Source: Bacteroidota bacterium (GTDB lineage Bacteria; Bacteroidota; Bacteroidia; Flavobacteriales; Flavobacteriaceae). From it: 12,695 bases of DNA. Position numbers and translations under genes: made by a program. Shown one piece after another: positions 1 to 6,998 of this stretch. Position 1 is the stretch's first letter. Each line of letters opens with the position of its first letter. Under the pieces are notes generated by a model. The model worked only from the letters and a program-made list of their open reading frames with translations. It had not been told where the DNA came from and ran no database searches. The stretch covers positions 1 through 12,695 of the forward strand of contig JAEWLD010000002.1 in NCBI GenBank assembly GCA_023393485.1, given 5' to 3'.

Positions 1-1083
1 ACCTTACAGATAATTCTTCCGGTCGGCATTTCGTTTTATACCTTTCACGGCTTATCATACGTCATCGATATCTATTACGACAGGATCAAACCGGAAAAAA
101 ATCCCGTTACTTATTCACTTTTTGTAAGCTATTTCCCGCTTTTGGTTGCAGGCCCGATTGAGCGCGCGACGCATTTGCTGCCACAGATCAAACGGCCAAG
201 GCAATTTCACTATTCGCAGGCGATTGATGGCGTTCGCCAAATTTGCTGGGGATTGTTCAAAAAAATCGTGATTGCCGACAATTGCGCATTCTACGCCGAC
301 AATATTTTCGCAAATTACCAGCAGATGAATTCGCTGACACTCGCAGTTGGCGCGATTTACTATGCATTTCAGATTTACGGCGATTTCAGCGGTTATTCTG
401 ATATTGCGCTCGGCACCTCAAAATTGTTCGGAATTGACTTGCTTCGGAATTTCAACTACCCGTATTTTTCACGTGACATCGCAGAATTCTGGCGACGCTG
501 GCACATCTCGCTTTCAACGTGGTTTCGCGATTATCTCTACATTCCGCTCGGCGGCAGCAAAGGCGGAACCTGGATGAAAGTCCGCAATACGTTTATCATT
601 TTCGTTGTCAGCGGATTTTGGCACGGCGCAAACTGGACGTTCCTCGTTTGGGGTGCGCTCAATGCGCTTTATTTTATGCCGCTGCTTCTGACCAACAACA
701 ACCGCATGAATCTGGACACCGTTGCCGCCGGCCGCATTTGGCCGAGTTTGCGCGAACTTGCGTCGATGTCTGTTACATTTGCATTGACTGTAATCGCGTG
801 GATTTTCTTCAGGTCTTTGACTGTTACGGATGCAATCGGTTATATCAAAAGGCTGTTTTCATACGGCTTTGCTGGCGGCGTTCAGAAAATCGCGCATGAG
901 CGCTATTGTATCGAACTTGGTTTGCTCCTCGGAATTTTTGTTCTGGCCGAATGGCATTCGCGACAACACCAGCATCCGTTTTTTGGAAAAATGCGCAACG
1001 TGAAACTGCTGCTCGCACTTATCGGGCTGATTCTTTTCGGCGTTTATTCAGAAGCGACTAACTTTATATATTTCCAGTTCTGA
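1..1083 (+). CDS. MBOAT family membrane O-acyltransferase (AlgI/DltB-like), 5' end missing
   Basis: The reading frame is open from the first base, so the gene starts upstream and the first visible residues are TLQIILPVGISFYTFHG. A TTG at 142 is only an internal Leu codon. The visible 360 codons hold family hallmarks: LPVGISFYTF and FPLLVAGPIERA near the start, QIYGDFSGYSDIALG, then EFWRRWHISLSTWFRDYLYIP (first conserved His codon at 502) and GFWHGANWTFLVWGALNAL (putative catalytic His codon at 622), with many hydrophobic membrane segments. Known role of the family: membrane-bound O-acyltransferases such as AlgI, PatA and DltB move acyl groups across the inner membrane to extracytoplasmic polymers. 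The next gene overlaps its stop by one base (TGATG) and encodes an SGNH-type protein, the usual partner. The acceptor polymer cannot be read from the sequence. Full-length relatives run to roughly 450-500 residues, so about a quarter is missing. Confidence 0.93.
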   Translation, partial: TLQIILPVGISFYTFHGLSYVIDIYYDRIKPEKNPVTYSLFVSYFPLLVAGPIERATHLLPQIKRPRQFHYSQAIDGVRQICWGLFKKIVIADNCAFYADNIFANYQQMNSLTLAVGAIYYAFQIYGDFSGYSDIALGTSKLFGIDLLRNFNYPYFSRDIAEFWRRWHISLSTWFRDYLYIPLGGSKGGTWMKVRNTFIIFVVSGFWHGANWTFLVWGALNALYFMPLLLTNNNRMNLDTVAAGRIWPSLRELASMSVTFALTVIAWIFFRSLTVTDAIGYIKRLFSYGFAGGVQKIAHERYCIELGLLLGIFVLAEWHSRQHQHPFFGKMRNVKLLLALIGLILFGVYSEATNFIYFQF

Positions 1084-1973
1084 TGAAGCGGTTTCTGTCT
1101 AAAATAGGATTGCTCGTCCTTGTCGTGCTCGCGATCATGACCGTGGCCGATATCGCGTACACTTACGTTTACGTGCATACGCCGCCGCGCGAAAAAACAA
1201 AATACATCGTCCAGCTCAAAGACAAGAAAATCGATTACATTTTCCTCGGATCGTCGCGCGTTCGCAATACCATCGTCACTAAAATGATTGAAGACGCGAC
1301 CGGAAAAACCGCGCTGAACCTCGGGATCGACGGCGCCAAAATCGACGATATCCTGCTTCAGCTCAAACTGCTCGTACACAATAACGTCAAATTTGAAAAA
1401 GTTTTTATCCAGATTGATTATATGTACAATGGTCTCGGGCCGTCCGACATAGTCGGGTCGCAATCATTGCCGTATTTGCGCAAAAATCAGGTAATCGCAG
1501 AGCAAATGAAAACACATCATCCGAAATTTCTGCCGTATTATTACGTGCCATTTTACCGATATCTCGACAACGATTATGCGATTGGTTTTCGGATGATGTT
1601 GCTCAATATCATCGACCGCCGAAAAACTGATTTCGCCGATGGCTTTGAACCCCGCAGCGACGAATTTGCCAATATCGGCCAACCGCTGCCCGACCATATT
1701 GTGGCGCGGAACGAAGCTTTTGACCAGATGCAGGCCTATTGCAAAGCCAACCATATCGACGTGATTTATTTTGCGGCGCCGTATTGCGATGACATGGCAT
1801 CGAATCCTTTCCATGCGATGCTCAGACGTCGGATTCCTGAATTGCACGACTATTCCGCCGCGATAACCGATAAGAAATATTTTCGCGATTGCCGACATCT
1901 CAAAACCAGCGGCGCCGAAGTGTTTACCCAAATGATCGTCAACGACTTCCTGACGCCGAAATCAGCCAAATAA
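1083..1973 (+). CDS. SGNH-hydrolase-like membrane-anchored protein, partner of the MBOAT acyltransferase
   Basis: This 296-residue protein starts with an ATG that shares one base with the TGA of the MBOAT gene, so the two are translationally coupled. Residues 7-24 are one hydrophobic segment behind a KR-containing N-terminus (signal anchor), placing the rest in the periplasm. SGNH-type blocks are visible: FLGSSRVRN with a likely nucleophile Ser58, LNLGIDGA around Gly81 as a possible oxyanion position, and D269-C-R-H272 followed by LKTSGAEVF, which fits the DxxH block with its downstream Gly. The order MBOAT then SGNH matches AlgI-AlgJ/AlgX, PatA-PatB and DltB-DltD, where the second protein finishes acyl transfer to a polysaccharide or teichoic-type polymer. 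I infer an extracytoplasmic O-acyltransferase or esterase; the acyl group and acceptor are unknown. Its last 12 bp overlap the end of the opposing radical SAM gene. Confidence 0.8.
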   Translation: MKRFLSKIGLLVLVVLAIMTVADIAYTYVYVHTPPREKTKYIVQLKDKKIDYIFLGSSRVRNTIVTKMIEDATGKTALNLGIDGAKIDDILLQLKLLVHNNVKFEKVFIQIDYMYNGLGPSDIVGSQSLPYLRKNQVIAEQMKTHHPKFLPYYYVPFYRYLDNDYAIGFRMMLLNIIDRRKTDFADGFEPRSDEFANIGQPLPDHIVARNEAFDQMQAYCKANHIDVIYFAAPYCDDMASNPFHAMLRRRIPELHDYSAAITDKKYFRDCRHLKTSGAEVFTQMIVNDFLTPKSAK

Positions 1974-3038
1974 GTCAAACTGCCCGCTTTTGTATTGGGC
2001 AAACAACGAGTGGTTCAATTTCGGGAAAGACTTGTCACTGAAAAATTTTTTCCGCGCGAGCGCCATTTGCGATTTGATCATCTGCGCAAACTCGCCATCG
2101 CCGCGCATGCGTTCGCCCCAACGGCTGTCATTGAGCGAGCCGCCGTGACAAGCTTTGATTTGATTGAGGACTTTGTCTGCTCGGTCGGGCATTGCTTTTC
2201 GGACCCAATCGGTAAAAATCCCACCGATCGCGCCGTTGAGCCTGACGATTGTATGCGCAATTGACGTGGCACCGGCGTCGGCAGCGGCTTTGGCAAGCGG
2301 CAAAACCTCATGACTGTTGATTCCTGGAATGATTGGCGCGAGCATGACATTGACTGGCACACCGTTTTTTGAAAGCGCTTCAACCGTTTCAAGCCTTTTC
2401 TTGATGGTAGCCGTTCGCGGTTCCAGCACCATTCGCGTCTTTTCAGACAACGACGTTATTGAAACGCTGACACTGACAAGGTTATCTTTTGCGAGGTCGC
2501 CAAGCAGATCGATGTCGCGCAAAATAAGTGCATTCTTTGTGATGATTCCGACCGGATGCCGGTATTTCAAAAACATTTCAAGACATTGCCTGGTGATGCG
2601 GAACTTTTGTTCGGCCGGTTGGTAACAATCCGTGTTACCGCTCATCACGATAGTTTGCGCCGTCCAGTTTTTGCTGAGCAGCTTTTCCTCGAGAAGCAGT
2701 GGCGCATTTTTCTTGACGAGAATCTTTCGCTCGAAGTCCAGGCCTGCGCTGTAACCCCAATATTCGTGGGAATTTCTCGCATAGCAATAAATGCAGCCAT
2801 GTTCGCAGCCCTGGTAGGTATTCATCGACCAAGCCATCCCGACATCCGGACTTTCGACCTTGTTTACTATTGTTTTTGGAAAAACTTCGAGGAAATGAGT
2901 TTTATTGTCGTCAGGATTGTCGCCTTCGGCGGCGCAATAGTTGAGAAAGTCATCGCGCATTTCAACGGATTCGGCAAAGAAACGATTGTGTACATTGATT
3001 TGCGCGCCTCTTCCTTTAATATAATCATTGCCGGCCAT
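1962..3038 (-). CDS. PA0069-family radical SAM protein
   Basis: This 358-residue cytoplasmic protein carries the radical SAM cluster motif CEHGCIYCYA, with Cys78, Cys82 and Cys85 (CX3CX2C) to hold a 4Fe-4S cluster that cleaves S-adenosylmethionine. The N-terminal KGRGAQINVHNRF (8-20), the block SGNTDCYQPAEQKFRITRQC near 133-152, and IITKNALILRD are typical of the PA0069 family, which is distantly related to spore photoproduct lyase. The reaction is not established for this family. The ATG at 3038 puts the KGRGA motif at residue 8, as expected, and the length is normal. The gene stands alone: the sugar dehydrogenase ends 253 bp upstream, and its own 3' end overlaps the SGNH gene by 12 bp in a convergent arrangement. 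No SPASM extension with extra Cys clusters is evident. Confidence 0.92.
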   Translation of the reverse strand: MAGNDYIKGRGAQINVHNRFFAESVEMRDDFLNYCAAEGDNPDDNKTHFLEVFPKTIVNKVESPDVGMAWSMNTYQGCEHGCIYCYARNSHEYWGYSAGLDFERKILVKKNAPLLLEEKLLSKNWTAQTIVMSGNTDCYQPAEQKFRITRQCLEMFLKYRHPVGIITKNALILRDIDLLGDLAKDNLVSVSVSITSLSEKTRMVLEPRTATIKKRLETVEALSKNGVPVNVMLAPIIPGINSHEVLPLAKAAADAGATSIAHTIVRLNGAIGGIFTDWVRKAMPDRADKVLNQIKACHGGSLNDSRWGERMRGDGEFAQMIKSQMALARKKFFSDKSFPKLNHSLFAQYKSGQFDLFG

Positions 3039-3042
3039 GTCA

Positions 3043-3050
3043 CAAAAGTA
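3043..3050 (-). promoter_or_regulatory. Candidate -7 element TACTTTTG for the radical SAM gene
   Basis: On the minus strand TACTTTTG matches the Bacteroidota consensus TAnnTTTG exactly, but only 4 bases separate it from the ATG at 3038. If used, transcription would begin at or very near the start codon, giving a leaderless or nearly leaderless mRNA. No good -33 TTTG sits about 19 bases upstream, which weakens the call. Confidence 0.4.
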
Positions 3051-3081
3051 CGCGTTGGCAAACTATTTTCTTTTCGGATAG

Positions 3082-3117
3082 GTGTTAAAAATCTTATAGT
3101 GTTGAAAAAAATCTTAT
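3082..3117. repeat. Tandem direct repeat AAAAATCTTAT, 20-bp period
   Basis: AAAAATCTTAT occurs at 3087-3097 and 3107-3117, each preceded by a GTGTT block (GTGTTAAAAATCTTAT and, slightly expanded, GTGTTGAAAAAAATCTTAT). The 20-bp period puts the copies on about the same DNA face. They lie roughly 50-80 bp upstream of the radical SAM start codon. They could be a protein-binding pair, or chance in AT-rich DNA. Confidence 0.4.
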
Positions 3118-3169
3118 GGCAGCGATTTGCAAGAGACGAAATATTGTAAAGTCAAATTTTAAGATAGAT

Positions 3170-3279
3170 TACGGCTTTTCCGCAACAAGACCGTTTTGCA
3201 TATCCGTATGGGAAGCAGTTGCCCCTTCCCTGAAGGTAAGATACAAATTAGATTTAATCCCAATTACGGGAAAGCCGCA
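3170..3279. repeat. Imperfect long-range inverted repeat enclosing a second hairpin
   Basis: The arms TACGGCTTTTCCGCAA (3170-3185) and TTACGGGAAAGCCGCA (3264-3279) can pair over 16 positions with 13 Watson-Crick pairs, one G-U and two mismatches. Inside, GGGAAG (3210-3215) pairs with CTTCCC (3225-3230), with an alternative CCTTC/GAAGG pairing at 3224-3236. This fills most of the 253-bp gap between the radical SAM and sugar dehydrogenase genes. On the minus strand it would be the 3' region of the dehydrogenase mRNA or lie upstream of the radical SAM gene. It may be a structured RNA, a degenerate terminator or a MITE-like remnant; no target-site duplication is visible. Confidence 0.35.
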
Positions 3280-3291
3280 TCCACTTATAAA

Positions 3292-4434
3292 TTATTGATT
3301 TGGTTTTCCTTTTGTAATTTCAATTATTTTGTCTGAGTTATCGCCGTTATCAGTGCAGATATACACTTTACCGCCGGGCGAAATCGCCACATCGCGCAAC
3401 CTTCCGAACTCGCCGACAAAATATTCTTTAACGCTGGTAATGGCCGTGCCTGAGGCGTTGAGTTTCATTTGACGGAGTTTTTGATCTTTTAGGAATGTCA
3501 CAAGCAATGAACGGTTCCATGGCTGGATTTGATTGCTGTCATAAAAATCGATTCCGCTTGGCGCGACTGTCGGCGTCCAGGTGTAGATTGGCTCCATTAC
3601 GTTGTTTTCAGCGCAGAAAGCTTGTTCGCCGGCCGTGTCGCAGTAACCTTCAACATACGGCCAGCCGTAATTGCGGTCGCCTTCAATAATATTGATTTCA
3701 TCATTGGTGGTTTCGCCGTGTTCGGATGCGTATAACCTGCCCATCGCAAATACAAGGCCTTGAGAATTTCTATGGCCGATTGTCCAGACTGCATTGCCGT
3801 ATGGATTGTCGGCGGGAATTGACCCGTCAAGGTTGACGCGCAACACTTTGCCGTTTAAGGCTTGCGGATCTTGCGGAAGCTCAAAACGCATATTGGCATC
3901 GCCGGTTGTCGCATATAATTTCATATCCGGTCCAATCAAAAGCCGGCTGCCGTTATGGATAAAATCGCCGCCTATCTTGCCGATGATACCGTCGACCATC
4001 ACCATTGGCGAGGTCAAAGTCCCGCCGCTGTAGGTATAACGCACTATCTTTTCGAGATATGCACCGTCGGCAGCAAAATAATTGTAAACCAGATATACAT
4101 AAGGATTTCCAACAAAATCCGGGTGCAACGCCATGCCGAGCAAGCCATTGAAATCCGTAGTTGACGCCACTTCCGGTATGTTCGCGACAAGTGTGACTTC
4201 GCCGGTTTCGGGGTTCATTCTTTTGACACGGCCTTCGCGTTCGGTAAACCAAATGTAGTTGTCCGGACCCCAGAGGATTTCCCATGGATAATTCAAATTG
4301 TCGGCGAGTATTCGCGAGTAAAGGTTGCCTGGAGCATCGGGTTTGGCCGATGATTGGTCAGAGTCAAAATCCTGTTCGGCGCAGGATGTCAACAGGATTC
4401 CCGCCAGGACTAATGTGGTAAAAAAAGATTTCAT
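3292..4434 (-). CDS. PQQ-dependent sugar dehydrogenase, lipoprotein (soluble glucose dehydrogenase fold)
   Basis: This 380-residue protein begins with a lipoprotein signal peptide whose lipobox LLTSC places the lipidated residue at Cys18, so it should be membrane-anchored outside the cytoplasm. The body is a six-bladed propeller of the GSDH/YliI type: NYPWEILWGPDNYIWFTEREG, GLLGMALHPDF, HNGSRLLIGPD, GKVLRVNLDGSIPADNP, GHRNSQGL, NYGWP, APSGIDFY and GRLRDVAISPGG. Residues matching the soluble glucose dehydrogenase active site are present: His160, Asp179, Arg222-Asn223, and Arg345/Arg347. The family oxidises aldose sugars using PQQ and passes electrons to an external acceptor; the natural substrate here is unknown. 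Cys265 and Cys274 could form a disulfide. No PQQ biosynthesis genes are in the window, so the cofactor may come from elsewhere in the genome or from outside. The gene appears monocistronic and diverges from the HMG-CoA reductase gene. Confidence 0.9.
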   Translation of the reverse strand: MKSFFTTLVLAGILLTSCAEQDFDSDQSSAKPDAPGNLYSRILADNLNYPWEILWGPDNYIWFTEREGRVKRMNPETGEVTLVANIPEVASTTDFNGLLGMALHPDFVGNPYVYLVYNYFAADGAYLEKIVRYTYSGGTLTSPMVMVDGIIGKIGGDFIHNGSRLLIGPDMKLYATTGDANMRFELPQDPQALNGKVLRVNLDGSIPADNPYGNAVWTIGHRNSQGLVFAMGRLYASEHGETTNDEINIIEGDRNYGWPYVEGYCDTAGEQAFCAENNVMEPIYTWTPTVAPSGIDFYDSNQIQPWNRSLLVTFLKDQKLRQMKLNASGTAITSVKEYFVGEFGRLRDVAISPGGKVYICTDNGDNSDKIIEITKGKPNQ

Positions 4435-4588
4435 GATTCGCGTTTTTTAGGATTGTTAATCATTCAGGTAGCCCTTTGTCCTAGGCGAATTTGTCTTTCT
4501 ATGGCCTTCAAATCATTGTAATTCATTGACAACCAAAAGGCTAATAAAAGTATTAAAAATCCCCACAGCCGATTTATAGAGTTACCAC

Positions 4589-4616
4589 AATCAACAATTT
4601 AGAATAGTTGATTCTA
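4589..4616. promoter_or_regulatory. Two overlapping palindromes in the divergent promoter region
   Basis: The 287-bp gap 4435-4721 between the divergent dehydrogenase and HMG-CoA reductase genes has no convincing gene. Within it AATCAAC (4589-4595) pairs with GTTGATT (4607-4613), extended inward by ATT/AAT after one A-A mismatch. TAGAAT (4600-4605) pairs with ATTCTA (4611-4616) in an overlapping, mutually exclusive way. It lies about 85 bp before the putative HMG-CoA reductase transcription start. It could be an operator; this is inference only. Confidence 0.35.
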
Positions 4617-4691
4617 GATAACAATGTGTAGTAAATTTCGTTCGTCTATAAAAATAACGCGCTTAAAATTCCCGATTCGTAGGCTAAAAAC

Positions 4692-4699
4692 TATCTTTG
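4692..4699 (+). promoter_or_regulatory. Candidate -7 element TATCTTTG for the mevalonate gene pair
   Basis: TATCTTTG matches the Bacteroidota TAnnTTTG consensus exactly. Transcription would start near 4704-4706, leaving a leader of about 16-18 bases before the TTG start codon at 4722. A clear TTTG -33 box is not seen about 19-21 bases upstream, so the upstream element is weak or different. Confidence 0.55.
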
Positions 4700-4721
4700 C
4701 CTAAACTTAAACTCACGAATT

Positions 4722-6050
4722 TTGGATGCAAATCATCACGTCTCCGGATTTTCAAAATTATCCAAAACCGAAAAGGTGGACTGGATCGCGAATTCATATT
4801 TTACCAATCCCGATGACGCCAAAAAACTGATTACGGGCTATTGGAATTCCGACGCGAAACTTCAGCAATTGCACGATGAATTCATTGAAAATACGATTAC
4901 GAATTTTTACTTGCCGCTTGGTGTCGCACCCAATTTTTTGATCAACGGGAAATATTACACGATACCGATGGCAATCGAAGAAAGCTCGGTGGTTGCAGCG
5001 GCCTCAAAATCGGCTAAATTTTGGGCAGCGCGCGGCGGCTTTACAGCGACGATTCTTGGCCACGAAAAGATCGGCCAGGTTCACTTCCTTTATAAAGGTG
5101 ATGTGGAAAAACTCAATCGGTTCTTTACGGCAACAAAACCGATATTGCTCTCTGAAACCGAAAACCTGACCAAGAATATGCGCGCGCGCGGTGGCGGAAT
5201 CACAGGAATTGAACTCCGCCAAAAAACAGACAAACTCGAAAACTATTTTCAGCTGCACGCGACCTTTGACACAAAAGATTCGATGGGCGCGAACTTCATC
5301 AATTCATGCCTCGAACAATTTGCCAAAACCTTAAAAGCCGAGGCCGAAAAATATCCCGAATTCAATGCGGACGAACGCGAAATCGAAGTCGTGATGAGCA
5401 TTTTGTCAAACTATGTCCCGAATTGTGTAGTCCGCGCAGAAGTCTCTTGTAAAGTTGAAGATCTTGCCGAAAAGCACATAGAAAACCCTCAGGCCTTCGC
5501 CCAAAAATTCGTCCAGGCCGTAAAGATTGCAGAAGTTGAGCCGTTCCGCGCCGTCACCCACAACAAAGGCATCATGAACGGAATTGATGCGGTCGTGCTC
5601 GCAACAGGCAATGATTTCAGGGCAGTTGAGGCTGGAATTCACGCTTATGCAAGCAAAGATGGCGGCTATTCATCGTTGTCGCACGCAAAAATTGAGGATG
5701 GAATCTTCAGTTTTTGGATGGAAATTCCTCTTGCCCTGGGCACCGTCGGCGGACTGACATCATTGCATCCGCTGGTCAAATTGGCGATGGAAATGCTTGA
5801 AAAGCCGTCCGCACAGGAACTGATGCAGATTGTCGCGGTATGCGGCCTGGCCCAAAACTTCGCCGCACTGCGCTCACTTACGACGACCGGAATCCAGGAA
5901 GGCCACATGAAGATGCATTTGGGCAACATCATGAGCCAATTCCACGCAACCAGGGAAGAACGGCAGGAAATAAGGAATCATTTTCATTCACGGCCGGTGT
6001 CCCATGCCGCCGTTGTTGACTACATAGAGAGTTTAAGGAACAAAAAATAA
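4722..6050 (+). CDS. mvaA: Hydroxymethylglutaryl-CoA reductase, class II (degradative-type sequence)
   Basis: This 442-residue cytoplasmic enzyme interconverts HMG-CoA and mevalonate. The class II signature is complete: IPMAIEESSVVAAASKSAKFW with catalytic Glu86/87, DSMGAN (186-191) in the nucleotide-binding domain, THNKGIMNGIDAV with Lys282, TGND with Asp298, and GHMKMH with His395. The spacing fits Pseudomonas mevalonii Lys267, Asp283 and His381. Despite the 'degradative' family name, in flavobacteria it is expected to make mevalonate for isoprenoids, and the adjacent GHMP kinase supports that. The start must be TTG at 4722: there is no in-frame ATG before residue 83, an in-frame stop lies at 4680-4682, and the conserved GFSKLS motif begins at residue 9. 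An ATG at 4726 is in another frame. The only other candidate, GTG at 4776, would remove GFSKLS. It is cotranscribed with the kinase 6 bp downstream. Confidence 0.95.
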   Translation: MDANHHVSGFSKLSKTEKVDWIANSYFTNPDDAKKLITGYWNSDAKLQQLHDEFIENTITNFYLPLGVAPNFLINGKYYTIPMAIEESSVVAAASKSAKFWAARGGFTATILGHEKIGQVHFLYKGDVEKLNRFFTATKPILLSETENLTKNMRARGGGITGIELRQKTDKLENYFQLHATFDTKDSMGANFINSCLEQFAKTLKAEAEKYPEFNADEREIEVVMSILSNYVPNCVVRAEVSCKVEDLAEKHIENPQAFAQKFVQAVKIAEVEPFRAVTHNKGIMNGIDAVVLATGNDFRAVEAGIHAYASKDGGYSSLSHAKIEDGIFSFWMEIPLALGTVGGLTSLHPLVKLAMEMLEKPSAQELMQIVAVCGLAQNFAALRSLTTTGIQEGHMKMHLGNIMSQFHATREERQEIRNHFHSRPVSHAAVVDYIESLRNKK

Positions 6051-6056
6051 GCTTCG

Positions 6057-6998
6057 GTGAATCGGCCAGCGAACAAAAAACGCTTCTACAGCAACGGCAA
6101 GTTATTGTTGACAGGCGAATACGTCGTGCTCGACGGCGCAAAGGCCTTGGCATTGCCCACAACCTTCGGTCAGGATTTAAGCATTGAAGCGGATGATTCT
6201 GCCAACATTGCCTGGAAAAGTTTCGACAGCGATGGCACCGTTTGGTTTGAGGATGAAATCGGCATCGATGAAATTTCGGCGGAACCAAATCCTGACCAAA
6301 TCGAAACCGTCCGCAGTACGCTGATCGGCATCTTGCGCGAGGCGAAAAAACTCAACCGGGAATTTCTTGGCCCGAAAGAAGGCTTTACGATTGAAACCCG
6401 GCTGACGTTTCCAAAACGCTGGGGTTTGGGCACGTCGTCGACATTGATCAACAACATCGCGCAATGGGCCAAAATTGACGCGTTCGAACTACTCAAAAAT
6501 AGTTTTGGCGGCAGCGGTTATGACATTGCCTGTGCGCAGAATGACAACCCGATTGTCTACCAACTGATCAATGAAGTGCCGAATATCGACAATCCGCATT
6601 TTCAGCCCGACTTTGCCGATGAACTCTACTTTGTCTACCTGAACCGAAAACAAAGCAGCAAGGCGGCAATAGCGTCATATTACAACAACCGCATGGTTGA
6701 TTTGCAGGATAACATCGAACGGATCAGCAAGATTACAGAAAGCGTATTTAAAGCGCCAAACATTGGTATTTTTGCGCGAGAACTTGAAAAACACGAAAGC
6801 ATCATCAGCGACATCGTCGAAATGAAAACGGTGCGCGAAGCTTTCTTCAGTGATTTTGACGGCGTGGTCAAAAGCCTTGGCGGCTGGGGCGGCGATTTTA
6901 TTCTGGCTGTTTCGAAAAAAGATCCTTCGGGTTATTTTCGGGAGCGCGGATTTGAGACAATTGTCCCGTATCGGAATATGATTCTGGGTAAGCGCTGA
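6057..6998 (+). CDS. GYDIA-type GHMP kinase, probably a mevalonate-pathway kinase
   Basis: This 313-residue protein has the GHMP kinase layout: GKLLLTGEYVVLDG (14-27), the phosphate-binding FPKRWGLGTSSTLINN (118-133), GGSGYDIACA (151-160), which names the GYDIA group and supplies a candidate catalytic Asp156, and a C-terminal LGGWGGDFILA (274-284). GHMP kinases phosphorylate small alcohols or phosphates using ATP; mevalonate kinase, phosphomevalonate kinase and mevalonate diphosphate decarboxylase all belong here. Its position 6 bp after HMG-CoA reductase argues for a mevalonate-pathway step. The GSGYDIA motif is to my eye closer to the phosphomevalonate kinase pattern (GSGxDVA) than to mevalonate kinase (GSGxDN), but this does not settle the substrate. 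The start is GTG at 6057, the only start codon between the preceding in-frame stop (6048-6050) and the conserved FYSNGKLLLTGEY. The gene is in the same frame as HMG-CoA reductase. Confidence 0.9.
   Translation: MNRPANKKRFYSNGKLLLTGEYVVLDGAKALALPTTFGQDLSIEADDSANIAWKSFDSDGTVWFEDEIGIDEISAEPNPDQIETVRSTLIGILREAKKLNREFLGPKEGFTIETRLTFPKRWGLGTSSTLINNIAQWAKIDAFELLKNSFGGSGYDIACAQNDNPIVYQLINEVPNIDNPHFQPDFADELYFVYLNRKQSSKAAIASYYNNRMVDLQDNIERISKITESVFKAPNIGIFARELEKHESIISDIVEMKTVREAFFSDFDGVVKSLGGWGGDFILAVSKKDPSGYFRERGFETIVPYRNMILGKR

Noticed and set aside
142..1083. TTG at 142 as the start of the MBOAT gene
   Set aside because: The frame is open to base 1 and the upstream translation contains conserved MBOAT sequence, so the gene is cut by the window edge.
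2556..3149. 197-codon plus-strand open frame opposite the radical SAM gene
   Set aside because: It is fully antisense to a clear radical SAM gene and its protein has no recognisable features.
3116..3298. 60-codon plus-strand open frame in the gap between the radical SAM and sugar dehydrogenase genes
   Set aside because: No recognisable motif, signal or membrane segment; it covers the inverted repeat and runs into the end of the dehydrogenase gene, which fits chance better than a gene.
5182..5192. GC-alternating run (cgcgcgcgcgg) within HMG-CoA reductase
   Set aside because: It encodes the Arg-Ala-Arg-Gly residues of a conserved enzyme region and is too short to mean anything as a repeat.
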